In this document: positions 43,953-52,927 of the stretch, in pieces
Layout of the letters: each line of letters opens with the position of its first letter
Numbering within the stretch: position 1 is the first letter of the stretch
Source of the DNA: Lujinxingiaceae bacterium
GTDB taxonomy: Bacteria > Myxococcota_A > Bradymonadia > Bradymonadales > Bradymonadaceae
NCBI GenBank assembly: GCA_013697635.1
Contig: JACCWM010000036.1
Coordinates: 111,371-175,370, forward strand
Direction: 5' to 3'
DNA length: 64,000 nucleotides
Program-made: the position numbers and the translations under genes
The notes under the pieces: generated by a model
What the model was told of the DNA's origin: nothing
Seen by the model: the letters and a program-made list of their open reading frames with translations, nothing else
Database searches by the model: none

Positions 43953-46900
43953 TTAGTACCAGTCCAAGTCGACGAGCTGCCAGGCGATCTCCTCGAGGGC
44001 CGGCATAACGGCCGGCCAGGGATTGCGCGGGTCGAAGCTGCGTGGCTCGAAGTCGGCAAGGGTGACCTCGCGGGTGCGAAAGTTCCAGATCCGCACCGTC
44101 GAGGCCGACGAGCGCGCATCTTCGAGGCCGGCCGGCTGCGGGTATTGTTCGTCCTCGCGCAGCACGACAACATCGATCACAGCATTGCCCTCCTGGGCGA
44201 TCATGCGGTGCAAGCCATTATCGCCCTGCAAGAGCGGGCGCACGCCATGGCCCTCAATCTCGATGGCGAGCGCGCCGCCTCGCGCCTCGGAGGTTGGCGC
44301 CCACTGTCGACGCCAGTCGTGATCCTCGCGATCTGGCTCCTCGAGGAAGTCGGTGCGCGCGCGCCAGATCTTCATACGCCAGCCGCGCACGCTGCAAAGC
44401 TGGCCGTACCAATCGATGAGCTGCGCGCGCCACGGATCGTGGGGATTTCTCGACGCCATGAAGAGCACGATCTGGTCGGGCTCCTCATAGACGGTTCGCA
44501 TCACGGTCAAGAAGACCTCCTCGATGCGCAGGGCAAGCTCGTCGACGCGCTCGGCCAGATCCGGGACGATGTCGAAGGTGCGGCTGTGGTAGGCCTCGGT
44601 CGCCAGGTCCTCGAGCGCCGAGAGCTCGGTCTGAAGCAGCAAGACCGGATCGACGACCTTTCGCGCCTCCTCGGAGCGTCGGGCCATGTCGGCCGCCTCC
44701 GGGTCCTTCCAAAAGTGCGCGGATTGGCTGGAGATGTCGTACTGGTTGACCTGCCACTCGAGATCGGAGAAGACATCGGCATACAGGCAGTGCTGCAGGC
44801 GGCGGCGAAGCTCGGCGACTTGTTCGAGCTGGCCCAACAACACCTTGCGGCTGGCGCCGCTCAGGTCTTCGCTCACGGCCTCGACGCGCCAGACAAGCCG
44901 GCCCGAATCGATATCACCCGGCGGCTCGACCTCGACGGTGACCCGGCAGGGGCCGCCCGGCCCCTGGTCGCGCTCGGCGAGCTTTGCGGCCAGGGGCCAG
45001 ACAATCTCGCGCTCGACGACACGCTTGATCGGGCGAGCGCCGTAGCGCTTATCCCAGCCTCGCTTTGCCAGCCAGGCCGGCACGTCACTGCCAAAAGCTA
45101 CGGTCGTATCGCGGCTGAGCAGGCCGTCGCGCATGTGCAGCCCGTCGAGCTCGCGCTTGGCGATCGCGGTGATCGTCTCGGCGCTGAGCGGCTCAAAGGC
45201 GATGAATTGATCGATGCGCGCCAAAAACTCCGGGCGAAAGAACTTTTCAGCTTCGCGACGAAAGTGGCTGACATAGCCTTCTTGGGCCTTTGTGCCATCG
45301 GAGAAGCCCATGGTCGGGCGCAAGGAGTCGACGCCCAAATTGCTCGTCAAGATGATGATCGTGTTCTGAAAGCGCGTCATGCGCCCGTTGGCGTCGGTCA
45401 GGCGCGCCTCGCCCAGCACCTGCAAGAGCAGGTCGAAGACGTTGGCATGTGCTTTCTCGATCTCGTCGAGCAGCACGACAGAGAACGGCTGGCGGCGAAC
45501 CGGCCCGGTCAAATCACCGTCCTCGTTGCCCTGACCGATCAGGCGGTTGTAGCCGTCTGCGTTGGCGTACTCGCTCATGTCCAGGCGCACCAGGCGTTTT
45601 TCGTTACCAAAGAGAAACTCGGCCAACGCGCGAGCCAGCTCGGTCTTACCCACGCCGATCAGCCCGACGAAGAGAAACGAGCCCAGCGGGCGGTCGTCGG
45701 CGGCAAGGCCGGCCTTGGTCACGCCGACGATGTCGGCCACGCGCAAGACGGCGCTGGCCTGGCCCATCACGCGCCGGGTCAGCCGCGCGCGCACGGCCTC
45801 GAGATCGAGCGTGCGATCGTCGAGCAAGATCACCGCCGGCATGCCCGTGTCCTCGCAAAAGCTCTCGACCATCTCGCCGACGTCGATGGTCTTATGGCGC
45901 TGCTGGACGGCACGATTGAGCGTGCGCGCTACGAAATCGATCGTGCGCCCCACGGGGCTGCCGGCCGTGGCAAAGCGACGCTGCAATCCCCAGGCGCGCG
46001 CGATCGCCTCCTCGCCTATCGTGATGCCGTCGTCTTTGGCGAGCAGAGCGCTGGCCTTTCGCACGATCTCGAGGTCGACGCCTGGCGCGGGGTCGTCAAT
46101 GCGCATCACCGTAAAGGCGCGCGCAAAACCGATGTCACGGCGCTCGACGAGATTCCACTCCTCGATGGTCGCCTCGGCCACGACGCGGATGCGCCGATCG
46201 GCCAGATGAGGTTTGAAGAACTGAGCCAGGTTGTAGTCGCTGCCGACGTACTTTCCGGCGTCGAGCGCCTCGACCAGCCGCCCCATGTACAAGACGTCTC
46301 CAGCAAGCTCGAGCTCACGGGCGAGCTCGCGGCACTGTTGCTGCCAGCCCGGCGACATCGGCTCGGTTGCGCACAGCCTGGGGGCGTCGGCAAACCATAG
46401 CCTTCGAGCCTCGGCCCCCGGCGGCGCCTCGAGCAGGCGGCGCCCAAAGGCCTTGACCAGCGCCGTCTTACCTACGCGCGCCGGTCCTACCAGCACGACG
46501 GCCGCTGGGATCTTGCCCTCGAGGAGCCTGCCGAGCTCGCCCAGGGCTTCATCTCGCCCAAAGACCGGCCCAAAGCGCGCGCCGGCCAGCTCGAGCGCCT
46601 GCGCCGTGCTTGCGCCGCTGTCCGCCCACAACTGAGCGACCGACTCCAGCGTAGGCACCGGCGCACGCTCGCTGCCGGCTGTCTTGATGAGATCTTCGGC
46701 GTCAAAATAGTCGCGCCAGCGCATCTCGTCGGGCACCTCGGCCAAGTCGAGCGGCGCCACGTCGACCTCGATTTGCTCGATCTCAAAGCCCTCAGGCGTT
46801 GCACGACTGAAGAGGCCGCCTGCTCCCCAGGCGCGCATCGAGCGCAAAAGCTCGGCGATGGCGCCACCGTCGGCGTCAAAGCGAAATGCGCCGGCCTCCT

Positions 46901-47294
46901 CGAACATCCATGTCCCCACATGAAAGAGCGGCATTTGCAGATGAACCAGACCGCCGCCAAATCGGCGCGCCACGACGTCGACCGCCATCAGGGCAGGCTC
47001 GGCGTCGCCTTCGTAGCGCGGGTAATCATCGTCATGATCGTCGGCCTCGAGGCTGGCATGATCCCCGAACAGGGGCAGTCGCAAACGCTCGCTGAGCACC
47101 TCGATGGGCCGACCCAGCTCGCAAAGCAGGCGCGGGTGCAGATGTCCCAGCACGTGGACAAGGCTGCGGCTGAGCTTCTCGAAGACCTCGACGCGCGATG
47201 CTGCCGCCGCGCTCACCAATGGAAAGGCCAGCGTCTGGGCAATGTAGATGTCGTCGCCGTAGCGTCTGAGCGCCACTGAAAGACGCAATTTCAT
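43953..47294 (-). CDS. Clp-family AAA+ ATPase fused to a PCRF-like (release factor) domain
   Basis: 1113 residues from ATG 47294. First AAA+: Walker A GPARVGKT (270-277) but Walker B region reads VLYMGRL with no DE, so probably non-hydrolysing. Second AAA+: GLIGVGKT, LLDEIEKAHA, TSNLGVD, all intact. From about 817 the sequence follows peptide-chain release factor RF2: FWKDPEAADMARRSEEA, a coiled coil, NPHDPWRAQLIDWYGQLCSV-RGW, then ALAIEIEGHGVRPLLQGD-NGLHRM, matching FW-DP-E, EA-DWA-ML-RMYLRWAESRGF and S-I-G-YAYG-L---GVHRLV. A later segment ARSSASTVRIWNFR resembles the RF region around GGQ with that loop missing. Suggested role: ribosome-linked remodelling; unproven. Confidence 0.85.
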   Translation of the reverse strand: MKLRLSVALRRYGDDIYIAQTLAFPLVSAAAASRVEVFEKLSRSLVHVLGHLHPRLLCELGRPIEVLSERLRLPLFGDHASLEADDHDDDYPRYEGDAEPALMAVDVVARRFGGGLVHLQMPLFHVGTWMFEEAGAFRFDADGGAIAELLRSMRAWGAGGLFSRATPEGFEIEQIEVDVAPLDLAEVPDEMRWRDYFDAEDLIKTAGSERAPVPTLESVAQLWADSGASTAQALELAGARFGPVFGRDEALGELGRLLEGKIPAAVVLVGPARVGKTALVKAFGRRLLEAPPGAEARRLWFADAPRLCATEPMSPGWQQQCRELARELELAGDVLYMGRLVEALDAGKYVGSDYNLAQFFKPHLADRRIRVVAEATIEEWNLVERRDIGFARAFTVMRIDDPAPGVDLEIVRKASALLAKDDGITIGEEAIARAWGLQRRFATAGSPVGRTIDFVARTLNRAVQQRHKTIDVGEMVESFCEDTGMPAVILLDDRTLDLEAVRARLTRRVMGQASAVLRVADIVGVTKAGLAADDRPLGSFLFVGLIGVGKTELARALAEFLFGNEKRLVRLDMSEYANADGYNRLIGQGNEDGDLTGPVRRQPFSVVLLDEIEKAHANVFDLLLQVLGEARLTDANGRMTRFQNTIIILTSNLGVDSLRPTMGFSDGTKAQEGYVSHFRREAEKFFRPEFLARIDQFIAFEPLSAETITAIAKRELDGLHMRDGLLSRDTTVAFGSDVPAWLAKRGWDKRYGARPIKRVVEREIVWPLAAKLAERDQGPGGPCRVTVEVEPPGDIDSGRLVWRVEAVSEDLSGASRKVLLGQLEQVAELRRRLQHCLYADVFSDLEWQVNQYDISSQSAHFWKDPEAADMARRSEEARKVVDPVLLLQTELSALEDLATEAYHSRTFDIVPDLAERVDELALRIEEVFLTVMRTVYEEPDQIVLFMASRNPHDPWRAQLIDWYGQLCSVRGWRMKIWRARTDFLEEPDREDHDWRRQWAPTSEARGGALAIEIEGHGVRPLLQGDNGLHRMIAQEGNAVIDVVVLREDEQYPQPAGLEDARSSASTVRIWNFRTREVTLADFEPRSFDPRNPWPAVMPALEEIAWQLVDLDWY

Positions 47295-47621
47295 AGGATG
47301 ATCAGGTGCTGAAGTTGCCCCGAGGACGCGCTTGGGGAAGAGGCGAAAAAACCGAAGTAATGTCTTGCACACCACCGGTCAAAAAGCAACGCCGCCAAAG
47401 GCCGATGCCCAACCCACAGGCTCGCCAGGCCAGCCGCACACACGCCTTCCAAATCAACGGGCGAAGTGCTCCCATCCTTCCCAAAGAGCGAACACTACAA
47501 GCCGTTGATATTGTAACGACATTCAAGCTTACCCTGATCCATTCACAGGTAACACCTGCGCGCAACTGACACCGGCCAAAGCCGGCCAGCACAGTTGTGC
47601 CATCACACCCGAGGCCCCACC
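47295..47621. other. Intergenic region upstream of the Clp operon
   Basis: 327 bases between the divergent Clp operon and a small membrane protein gene. On the minus strand a TACAAT at about 47511-47516 could be a -10 element for the operon. A small palindrome CAGGT-AAC-ACCTG lies at 47547-47559. No other gene, RNA or repeat is evident. Confidence 0.4.
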
Positions 47622-47792
47622 ATGTCGAGCAACAGCCCTGTCGTCGTCGATGAAGCTGAAGTGTTTTGCCAGTACCTGGTCCGCATGGAGCGAAAGCGCA
47701 CCCTGCTGGGCATCGCCCTGGCGCTGCTCGCAACGCTCGTGGCGCTCTTCGTCATCTTCCACTTCGTGGGCAGCCTTGCGGGCGTGAACTAA
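47622..47792 (+). CDS. Small single-pass membrane protein
   Basis: 56 residues; GAGG about 8 bases before ATG 47622. A charged N-terminus (VVVDEAEVFCQYLVRMERKR) and one transmembrane helix (about 28-50). Third-position GC bias supports coding. No family recognised; it may share a transcript with the following small membrane gene. Confidence 0.6.
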   Translation: MSSNSPVVVDEAEVFCQYLVRMERKRTLLGIALALLATLVALFVIFHFVGSLAGVN

Positions 47793-47878
47793 ATCCCTCG
47801 TCGCCCACGTCGCCCACGAACGAATGCGCTCGCGTGGGTTGAACTTGGCCTGCGACCCAAGTAGGGTCTGGCTGAAAT

Positions 47879-48073
47879 TTGCAGCCGACCGCGCGAGCCA
47901 GCCGCGCACTTGGCCGGGTCTTCGAGGGTGGAGGCGCCTATTGGCGCGCCTGGGGCATTGCGCTTTCGGCTCTGACGCTCTCGTTTGCCGGCATCGCCGT
48001 GTTTGGCATCGGCTTTCTGGTGACCAGTGTCTGGTTCTGGCAGGTCGCACTCATAGACCGCTACATCAACTAA
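47879..48073 (+). CDS. Possible small membrane protein, start uncertain
   Basis: The in-frame codons from about 47920 to the stop at 48073 encode a coherent two-helix membrane segment (WRAWGIALSALTLSFAGIAV, then FGIGFLVTSVWFWQVALI). No ATG or GTG is available; the best start is a TTG at 47879 with GGGT upstream. Either a TTG-initiated gene or the remains of a gene whose start was lost. The FKBP gene starts 17 bases after its stop. Confidence 0.45.
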   Translation: MQPTARASRALGRVFEGGGAYWRAWGIALSALTLSFAGIAVFGIGFLVTSVWFWQVALIDRYIN

Positions 48074-48090
48074 AAATGGAGAAGAAGATC

Positions 48091-48462
48091 ATGGCCGACA
48101 CAACCGCCCCCGCAGACGTCGCAGCACCGCCCGCCGACGCCCAGACCACCGCCTCCGGGCTCGCCTACCGCGTCTTGCAAGCAGGAAGCGGCGAATCGCC
48201 AGCAAAGACCGACACCGTGCGCGTGCATTACACGGGCTGGACGACCGACGGCAAGAAGTTCGACAGCTCCCATGACCGCAACCGCGCGGCCGAATTTCCA
48301 CTCAACCGCGTGATCGCCGGCTGGACCGAGGGCGTCTCACTGATGAATCGCGGCGCGCGCTGGCGCTTCTGGATCCCCGAGCAGTTGGCCTACCAGGGCG
48401 CACCTGGCTACCCACAGGGCATGCTCGTCTTCGACGTCGAGCTGCTCGAAATCCTCGGCTGA
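48091..48462 (+). CDS. FKBP-type peptidyl-prolyl cis-trans isomerase
   Basis: 123 residues; GGAG lies 9 bases before ATG 48091. A short Ala/Pro-rich N-terminus is followed by one FKBP domain (about 25-123) with VRVHYTGWTTDGKKFDSS, GWTEGVSLMNRGARWRFWIPE and a terminal VFDVELLEI strand. No signal peptide, so probably cytoplasmic; the active-site aromatic set looks conserved. Function: proline isomerisation and folding. Confidence 0.93.
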   Translation: MADTTAPADVAAPPADAQTTASGLAYRVLQAGSGESPAKTDTVRVHYTGWTTDGKKFDSSHDRNRAAEFPLNRVIAGWTEGVSLMNRGARWRFWIPEQLAYQGAPGYPQGMLVFDVELLEILG

Positions 48463-48492
48463 TCAGCGCCACCGGGAGCTGCTAAGGACGCT

Positions 48493-48510
48493 TTGCCCTC
48501 AAGGGCAATT
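48493..48510 (+). terminator. Weak intrinsic terminator after the FKBP gene
   Basis: TTGCCCT-CA-AGGGCAA (48493-48508) is a 7-bp perfect stem with a 2-base loop, too tight to form fully, followed by only two T. It lies 30 bases after the FKBP stop. Confidence 0.4.
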
Positions 48511-48630
48511 CCTGCTAAATAATAGGGGTGCAAAGGCTTTTTTCACCCGTCGAATCAACGATCAGACTTACTGGTGATCGACTTCGTGCAAAGCGTCACG
48601 ACCGAACCCACGAATCGACCCGAGATGTGC

Positions 48631-50250
48631 ATGAAACACTTATCGCTGCTGGCGACTCTGCTAATCTTTGCTGTGCTCTTTTCAGCCTGCACCCAATCGC
48701 CGCGGCGCGGCCGCTCATCGGAGACACCAATCAACGAGGATGACGCGTGGTCGATCGACGATACCGGCACCGAGGATACCAGCTGGCAGCCCGATGTTTC
48801 GCTCGTGGATGTACCGGTGATTGGCGAGGACGTTCCAGTGATCGGTGAGGACGTGCCGCTCGATGCCGATCCGATCATGCCGGGCTGCGGTAACGGCGTG
48901 CTCGAGGCCGGCGAGCTGTGCGATCCAAAGATCGTTTCTGGTCCGGGAGCATGTCCGCTGAATTGCAGCACCAGCGACAGCTGCATGCAGGCCATCATCG
49001 TCGGCTCGCCCCACAATTGCACGGCACACTGCGCGAACACGCCCCTCACGGCCTGCCAGCATGGCGATGGTTGTTGTCCCGACGGCTGCACCAGCGCCAA
49101 CGACAACGACTGCTCAACCCGTTGCGGCGACGGTGTGCTCGATGTCGGCGAGGCATGCGATCCGGGGATCTCGAGCGGTCCCGGAGCCTGTCCGACCGTG
49201 TGCACCCACGCCAATGCCTGCATGCGTGCAAGCCTCATCGGCACGGCAGCAAACTGCACCGCGAGCTGCGTTTTCGAGGAGATCACGCAGTGCATCAACT
49301 CAGACAATTGCTGCCCCGCGAACTGCAACGCGAACAACGACAACAATTGCGCATCGTTTTGCGGCAACGGGATCATTGAGCCCGGCGAGCTATGTGACGG
49401 CAATTGCCCGACCTCATGCACCCCACCCAACAGCTGCACGTCCAGCGTGTTGAGCGGTTCCGCCTCGACCTGCAGTTCGATGTGCACGAACTCCGCCATC
49501 ACGCAGTGCATCAGCGGCGACGGCTGCTGCCCGACGGGCTGCACTCATCAACTCGATAGCGATTGCAACTGCACGCCCAAGACGTGCGCCCAGCTTGGCG
49601 TTCAGTGTGGCGAGACCGACAACGGATGCGGCACGATCATCGAATGCCAATGCGGCGCTGGCAAGAGCTGCGTGGCGGGAATCTGCGAGACCGAAAGCCC
49701 GGGTACCAGGCCGATCGGTGATGCTTGCACAAACGCGTCGCAGTGCAGCGGCGTCGACGCGATTTGCATTACCGAGACGAATTTCAAACACGGCTACTGC
49801 TCCCAGAACTGCCAGACGAGCAGTGAATGCCCCACGGGCAGCCACTGCGGAACCGTGCGACCTGGGCTGAGGATTTGCGCCAAGTCGTGCACCGATAATA
49901 CCCAATGTCGCGCCGACGGCTATTTGTGCCACATCCCTCTCATGGATGTGGTCGAAAACGACGTCAAGGAGTGCGCGCCAGCGGGCACCGGCACAGCCGC
50001 CGTCGGCCAGCCCTGCCAGGCAATCTGGCAATGCAGTGGCGGAACGCGCGCGAGCTGTCTGACCTCCTACCCGGGCGGCTATTGCACGGAGTCCTGTGCA
50101 TTTTTTACAGCGCTTTGCCCCAACGGCTCAACCTGCGATTCAAACAACCAATGCCACAAAGATTGCCTCACCAGCTTAGATTGTCGCAGTGGCTACATTT
50201 GCCGCGCAGGCGGTGGTTTTAGCAGCAACCTGAAATGCTATCCGCAGTAG
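48631..50250 (+). CDS. Cys-rich repeat surface lipoprotein (myxococcal type)
   Basis: 539 residues from ATG 48631. The signal ends in LFSAC, a lipobox (Cys20). An acidic Asp/Val repeat (VPVIGEDVPVIGED) follows, then three long Cys-rich repeats beginning CGNGVLEAGELCD, CGDGVLDVGEACD and CGNGIIEPGELCD, each with about ten Cys and ending in CC-P-x-x-C. Further Cys-rich EGF-like stretches run to the C-terminus. The C-G-D/N-G-x-x-x-x-G-E-x-C-D signature is the common extracellular repeat of Myxococcota. Probably a disulfide-rich surface adhesin or scaffold. Confidence 0.85.
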   Translation: MKHLSLLATLLIFAVLFSACTQSPRRGRSSETPINEDDAWSIDDTGTEDTSWQPDVSLVDVPVIGEDVPVIGEDVPLDADPIMPGCGNGVLEAGELCDPKIVSGPGACPLNCSTSDSCMQAIIVGSPHNCTAHCANTPLTACQHGDGCCPDGCTSANDNDCSTRCGDGVLDVGEACDPGISSGPGACPTVCTHANACMRASLIGTAANCTASCVFEEITQCINSDNCCPANCNANNDNNCASFCGNGIIEPGELCDGNCPTSCTPPNSCTSSVLSGSASTCSSMCTNSAITQCISGDGCCPTGCTHQLDSDCNCTPKTCAQLGVQCGETDNGCGTIIECQCGAGKSCVAGICETESPGTRPIGDACTNASQCSGVDAICITETNFKHGYCSQNCQTSSECPTGSHCGTVRPGLRICAKSCTDNTQCRADGYLCHIPLMDVVENDVKECAPAGTGTAAVGQPCQAIWQCSGGTRASCLTSYPGGYCTESCAFFTALCPNGSTCDSNNQCHKDCLTSLDCRSGYICRAGGGFSSNLKCYPQ

Positions 50251-50265
50251 GTTCATGGAGTTGAG

Positions 50266-50922
50266 ATGAAGATGCCAATCGCCAGCGCAGTGGCGGCCAT
50301 CATGGCCGTCGCACTCGGCGGCGGCTTGGCTCGTGGCGATGAGCCCCCCACCAAGGTAGAGCCCGACAGCGTGCTTTATCCACGCTGGCAAAGCGCAAAC
50401 GCCTCACTCACGCCCGCGCTGGAGGTGTTTCTTGCGCGCGATGCTCGACGCGGCTTCGTGAGCTTCGCGCGAGACGGCAGGCGTTGGACCAGCCCGATTT
50501 TCACCATGTGGAAGGCGACCGTCGCCGACGTCAATGGCGACGGAGAGGACGAACTCGTCTTGGGGATGTGGTCGCGCGCCAGACGCCACGATGAATCTTC
50601 CCCGCACCGCACCGTCTGGGTGATGGCCTGGGCTGACGACCGGCTCGTTCCGCTCTGGCGCGGCAGCGCGTTGTCGCTGCCGCTGGTCGACTTCCAGCTC
50701 GCTGACGTCGACGGCGACGGCACCTTCGAGCTGCTCGCGATCGAGAGCGCGGGCGAGCGTTGTCGCTGGGCGCTGTACCGTTGGAACGGCTTCGGGTTCT
50801 GGGTCGACGCGCAGACCGCGCTCTCCTGCGAGGCTCATTTGAGTTCGCGCTCGCACTGCGTCATGGAGCTGGGAAAGGAGCGCTGCGCAACGCATGTCGA
50901 CGGCCATTGGATGCTGCAATGA
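50266..50922 (+). CDS. Secreted VCBS/FG-GAP-like protein
   Basis: 218 residues; GGAG 5 bases before ATG 50266. Signal peptide cleaved after ARG (about 24). Two calcium-type loops, DVNGDGEDELV and DVDGDGTFELL (about 87-97 and 146-156), match FG-GAP/VCBS repeats, which form partial beta-propellers. Four Cys in the last 60 residues suggest disulfides. Its stop overlaps the start of the CapA-like gene, so both are made together. Confidence 0.8.
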   Translation: MKMPIASAVAAIMAVALGGGLARGDEPPTKVEPDSVLYPRWQSANASLTPALEVFLARDARRGFVSFARDGRRWTSPIFTMWKATVADVNGDGEDELVLGMWSRARRHDESSPHRTVWVMAWADDRLVPLWRGSALSLPLVDFQLADVDGDGTFELLAIESAGERCRWALYRWNGFGFWVDAQTALSCEAHLSSRSHCVMELGKERCATHVDGHWMLQ

Positions 50923-51899
50923 AGGCACGCGCGCTGGCGATGCTGATCGTCGTGCTTGCGACCACTGGCTGCCAGGGCCGACAAATCGTAAAACCCAGGT
51001 CCACACTCGCGCCGACCCATTTGACACCATCCTACAGAATTGTGCTCGGTGGTGACGTCATGTTCGGTCGTTGGAGCGATGCCGGCTGGCAAGAGAACCG
51101 CGAGCCCGAGGGCTTCTTTGAGATCCGTGAGCGGCTCGCTCAGGCAGACCTGAGCTTGATCAACCTCGAGACGGCCCTGTGCGAGCACGAACAGGCCGCC
51201 GAGAGCGCCCCGCTTCTCACCTCGCAGCGCCACCGATTCACCGCACCGCCCGCTTACGCCGACTGGCTCGTCGCCGCTGGCGTCGATGTCGCGATCGTCG
51301 CCAACAATCACGCAATGGACTGCGGACCCCAAAGCCTTGCATGGACCATCGAGCATCTGAGCCAGCGCAACATTGGTGCCGCCGGCGCTCCCGGTACGCC
51401 CGTCGAGCGCGATGCCCGCTTTGGCGCGACCCTGCTGGCCTTTGCAGGTGGCCGCGCGCTGGTCACGGCCGCGACTGTACATGCTTCGCCAATTCAAACG
51501 CGTCCGTTTTCGGGCCCAACGACGATTCGACACTGGGAGCGTGACCTGGCCTCATTCGTCGCACACGTTGGCGTGCTTCGAGCGACCTACGCCGACGCGC
51601 TGCTCATCGTCTCGCTGCACTGGGGCCGCGAACTCGCGCAACACCCGGCCCCCCATCAACGCGCCGCTGCACGCCGCTTTGTCGATGCCGGAGCCGACAT
51701 CGTCTATGGCCACGGAACCCACGTCGTTCAGGAGCTCGAGATCTACGATCAAAAGGCGATCGTCTACAGCGCGGGCAATTTGTTCTTCGACATGCGCCAG
51801 CCAGAAACGCGCGCCCCAGGGCTCATCGAGCTCGACCTGGTTTGGGACGGCCGCTGGCAGGCATCGTCGATCGTGACTCTCAATTCTTTGGCCCAATAA
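50919..51899 (+). CDS. CapA-family (poly-gamma-glutamate synthesis-like) metallophosphatase lipoprotein
   Basis: 326 residues; ATG 50919 overlaps the previous stop (ATGA). Lipobox ATTGC (Cys18). The CapA signature is complete: GGDVMFGRW, NLETALCE, ANNHAMDCG, SLHWGREL and GHGTHVVQ, the metal ligands of a calcineurin-like phosphoesterase fold. CapA/PgsA proteins take part in capsule or polyglutamate handling, but many outside capsule operons have unknown substrates; no capBC is nearby. The coupled FG-GAP protein is a likely partner. Confidence 0.87.
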   Translation: MKARALAMLIVVLATTGCQGRQIVKPRSTLAPTHLTPSYRIVLGGDVMFGRWSDAGWQENREPEGFFEIRERLAQADLSLINLETALCEHEQAAESAPLLTSQRHRFTAPPAYADWLVAAGVDVAIVANNHAMDCGPQSLAWTIEHLSQRNIGAAGAPGTPVERDARFGATLLAFAGGRALVTAATVHASPIQTRPFSGPTTIRHWERDLASFVAHVGVLRATYADALLIVSLHWGRELAQHPAPHQRAAARRFVDAGADIVYGHGTHVVQELEIYDQKAIVYSAGNLFFDMRQPETRAPGLIELDLVWDGRWQASSIVTLNSLAQ

Positions 51900-52015
51900 T
51901 CCACGGCCGACTTCGCCTTCAATTGGTTCGCTGATTGTGGAGCATGGCAGGCTCGATTATCCTGCGCGCAGCAGACCTTCTCGCCTTCCAAATGCTCTTT
52001 TCGATGGACCCATTG

Positions 52016-52906
52016 ATGACAACGCCCTTCGCGCCCACGACCTTCGAAACCGCGAGCACGGCTCGCTTGCTCGTAAAATGCTCGGATCAACCAGGAATCG
52101 TCTCGACGATTTCGACCTTTTTTTACAACCACGGCGCCAACATCACGGCGCTCGATCAACACTCCACGGATCCAACGGGCGGCACGTTTTTTCTGCGCCT
52201 CGAGTTTCAGTTGCCCCACGCGGATTTGCCCCAGTCTGTGTTGGAGCGCTCCTTTGAGCGCGCCGTCGCCTCACGCTACGACATGGATTGGCGGATAAGC
52301 TACGCCGCCGAGCTCAAGAAGACTGCGATTCTCGTCTCGCGCGACGACCACGCGCTGATGGAGCTGCTGTGGCGATGGTCTCGCCAGGAGCTCGCCACCG
52401 AGATTACGATGGTGATCAGCAACCACGGCGACACGCGCGCGGCGGTCGAGGCCTTTGGCATCCCTTTTCATCACGTCCCGGTCGCCAAGGGCGAAAAACC
52501 GCACGCCGAGGCCAAGATGCTCGAGCTACTGGAGGGCGAGGCCGATCTCGTCGTGCTCGCTCGCTACATGCAGATCTTGAGTCAGGACTTTGTCGCGCGC
52601 TACGACCAACGCATCATCAATATCCATCACTCCTTCTTGCCGGCCTTTGTAGGCGCAAGCCCCTACACCCAGGCCGACGAGCGCGGTGTCAAGCTCATCG
52701 GCGCGACGGCCCACTACGTCACCGAGACGCTCGACGCCGGCCCGATCATCGAACAAGACGTCATCCGCGTCACGCACCGCCAGAGCGTGCGCGATCTCAA
52801 AGAGCTTGGCGCATCGATCGAGCGTCAGGTGCTCGCCCGCGCCGTGCGTTGGCACCTCGAAGACCGCGTGATCATCGACCAGAACAAGACCGTGGTCTTC
52901 GTCTGA
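52016..52906 (+). CDS. purU: Formyltetrahydrofolate deformylase
   Basis: 296 residues from ATG 52016 (52004 also possible). N-terminal ACT domain (about 14-95: LVKCSDQPGIVSTISTFFYNHGANI), then the formyl-transferase fold with MVISNHGDTRAAVEAFGIPF, catalytic NIHHSFLPAF, H in ATAHYVTETLDAGPIIEQDV and D within it. Standard PurU length. Hydrolyses 10-formyl-THF to THF and formate, balancing one-carbon pools with purine synthesis. Confidence 0.95.
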   Translation: MTTPFAPTTFETASTARLLVKCSDQPGIVSTISTFFYNHGANITALDQHSTDPTGGTFFLRLEFQLPHADLPQSVLERSFERAVASRYDMDWRISYAAELKKTAILVSRDDHALMELLWRWSRQELATEITMVISNHGDTRAAVEAFGIPFHHVPVAKGEKPHAEAKMLELLEGEADLVVLARYMQILSQDFVARYDQRIINIHHSFLPAFVGASPYTQADERGVKLIGATAHYVTETLDAGPIIEQDVIRVTHRQSVRDLKELGASIERQVLARAVRWHLEDRVIIDQNKTVVFV

Positions 52907-52927
52907 GCCTGCACGTTTTCAGAGCGC

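Noticed and set aside
43350..46400. 1016-codon open frame on the plus strand opposite the Clp-PCRF gene
   Set aside because: It is antisense to two well-supported AAA+ genes, is rich in Arg/His/Ala/Leu without domain motifs, and has no ribosome site. GC-rich genes commonly leave the opposite strand open.
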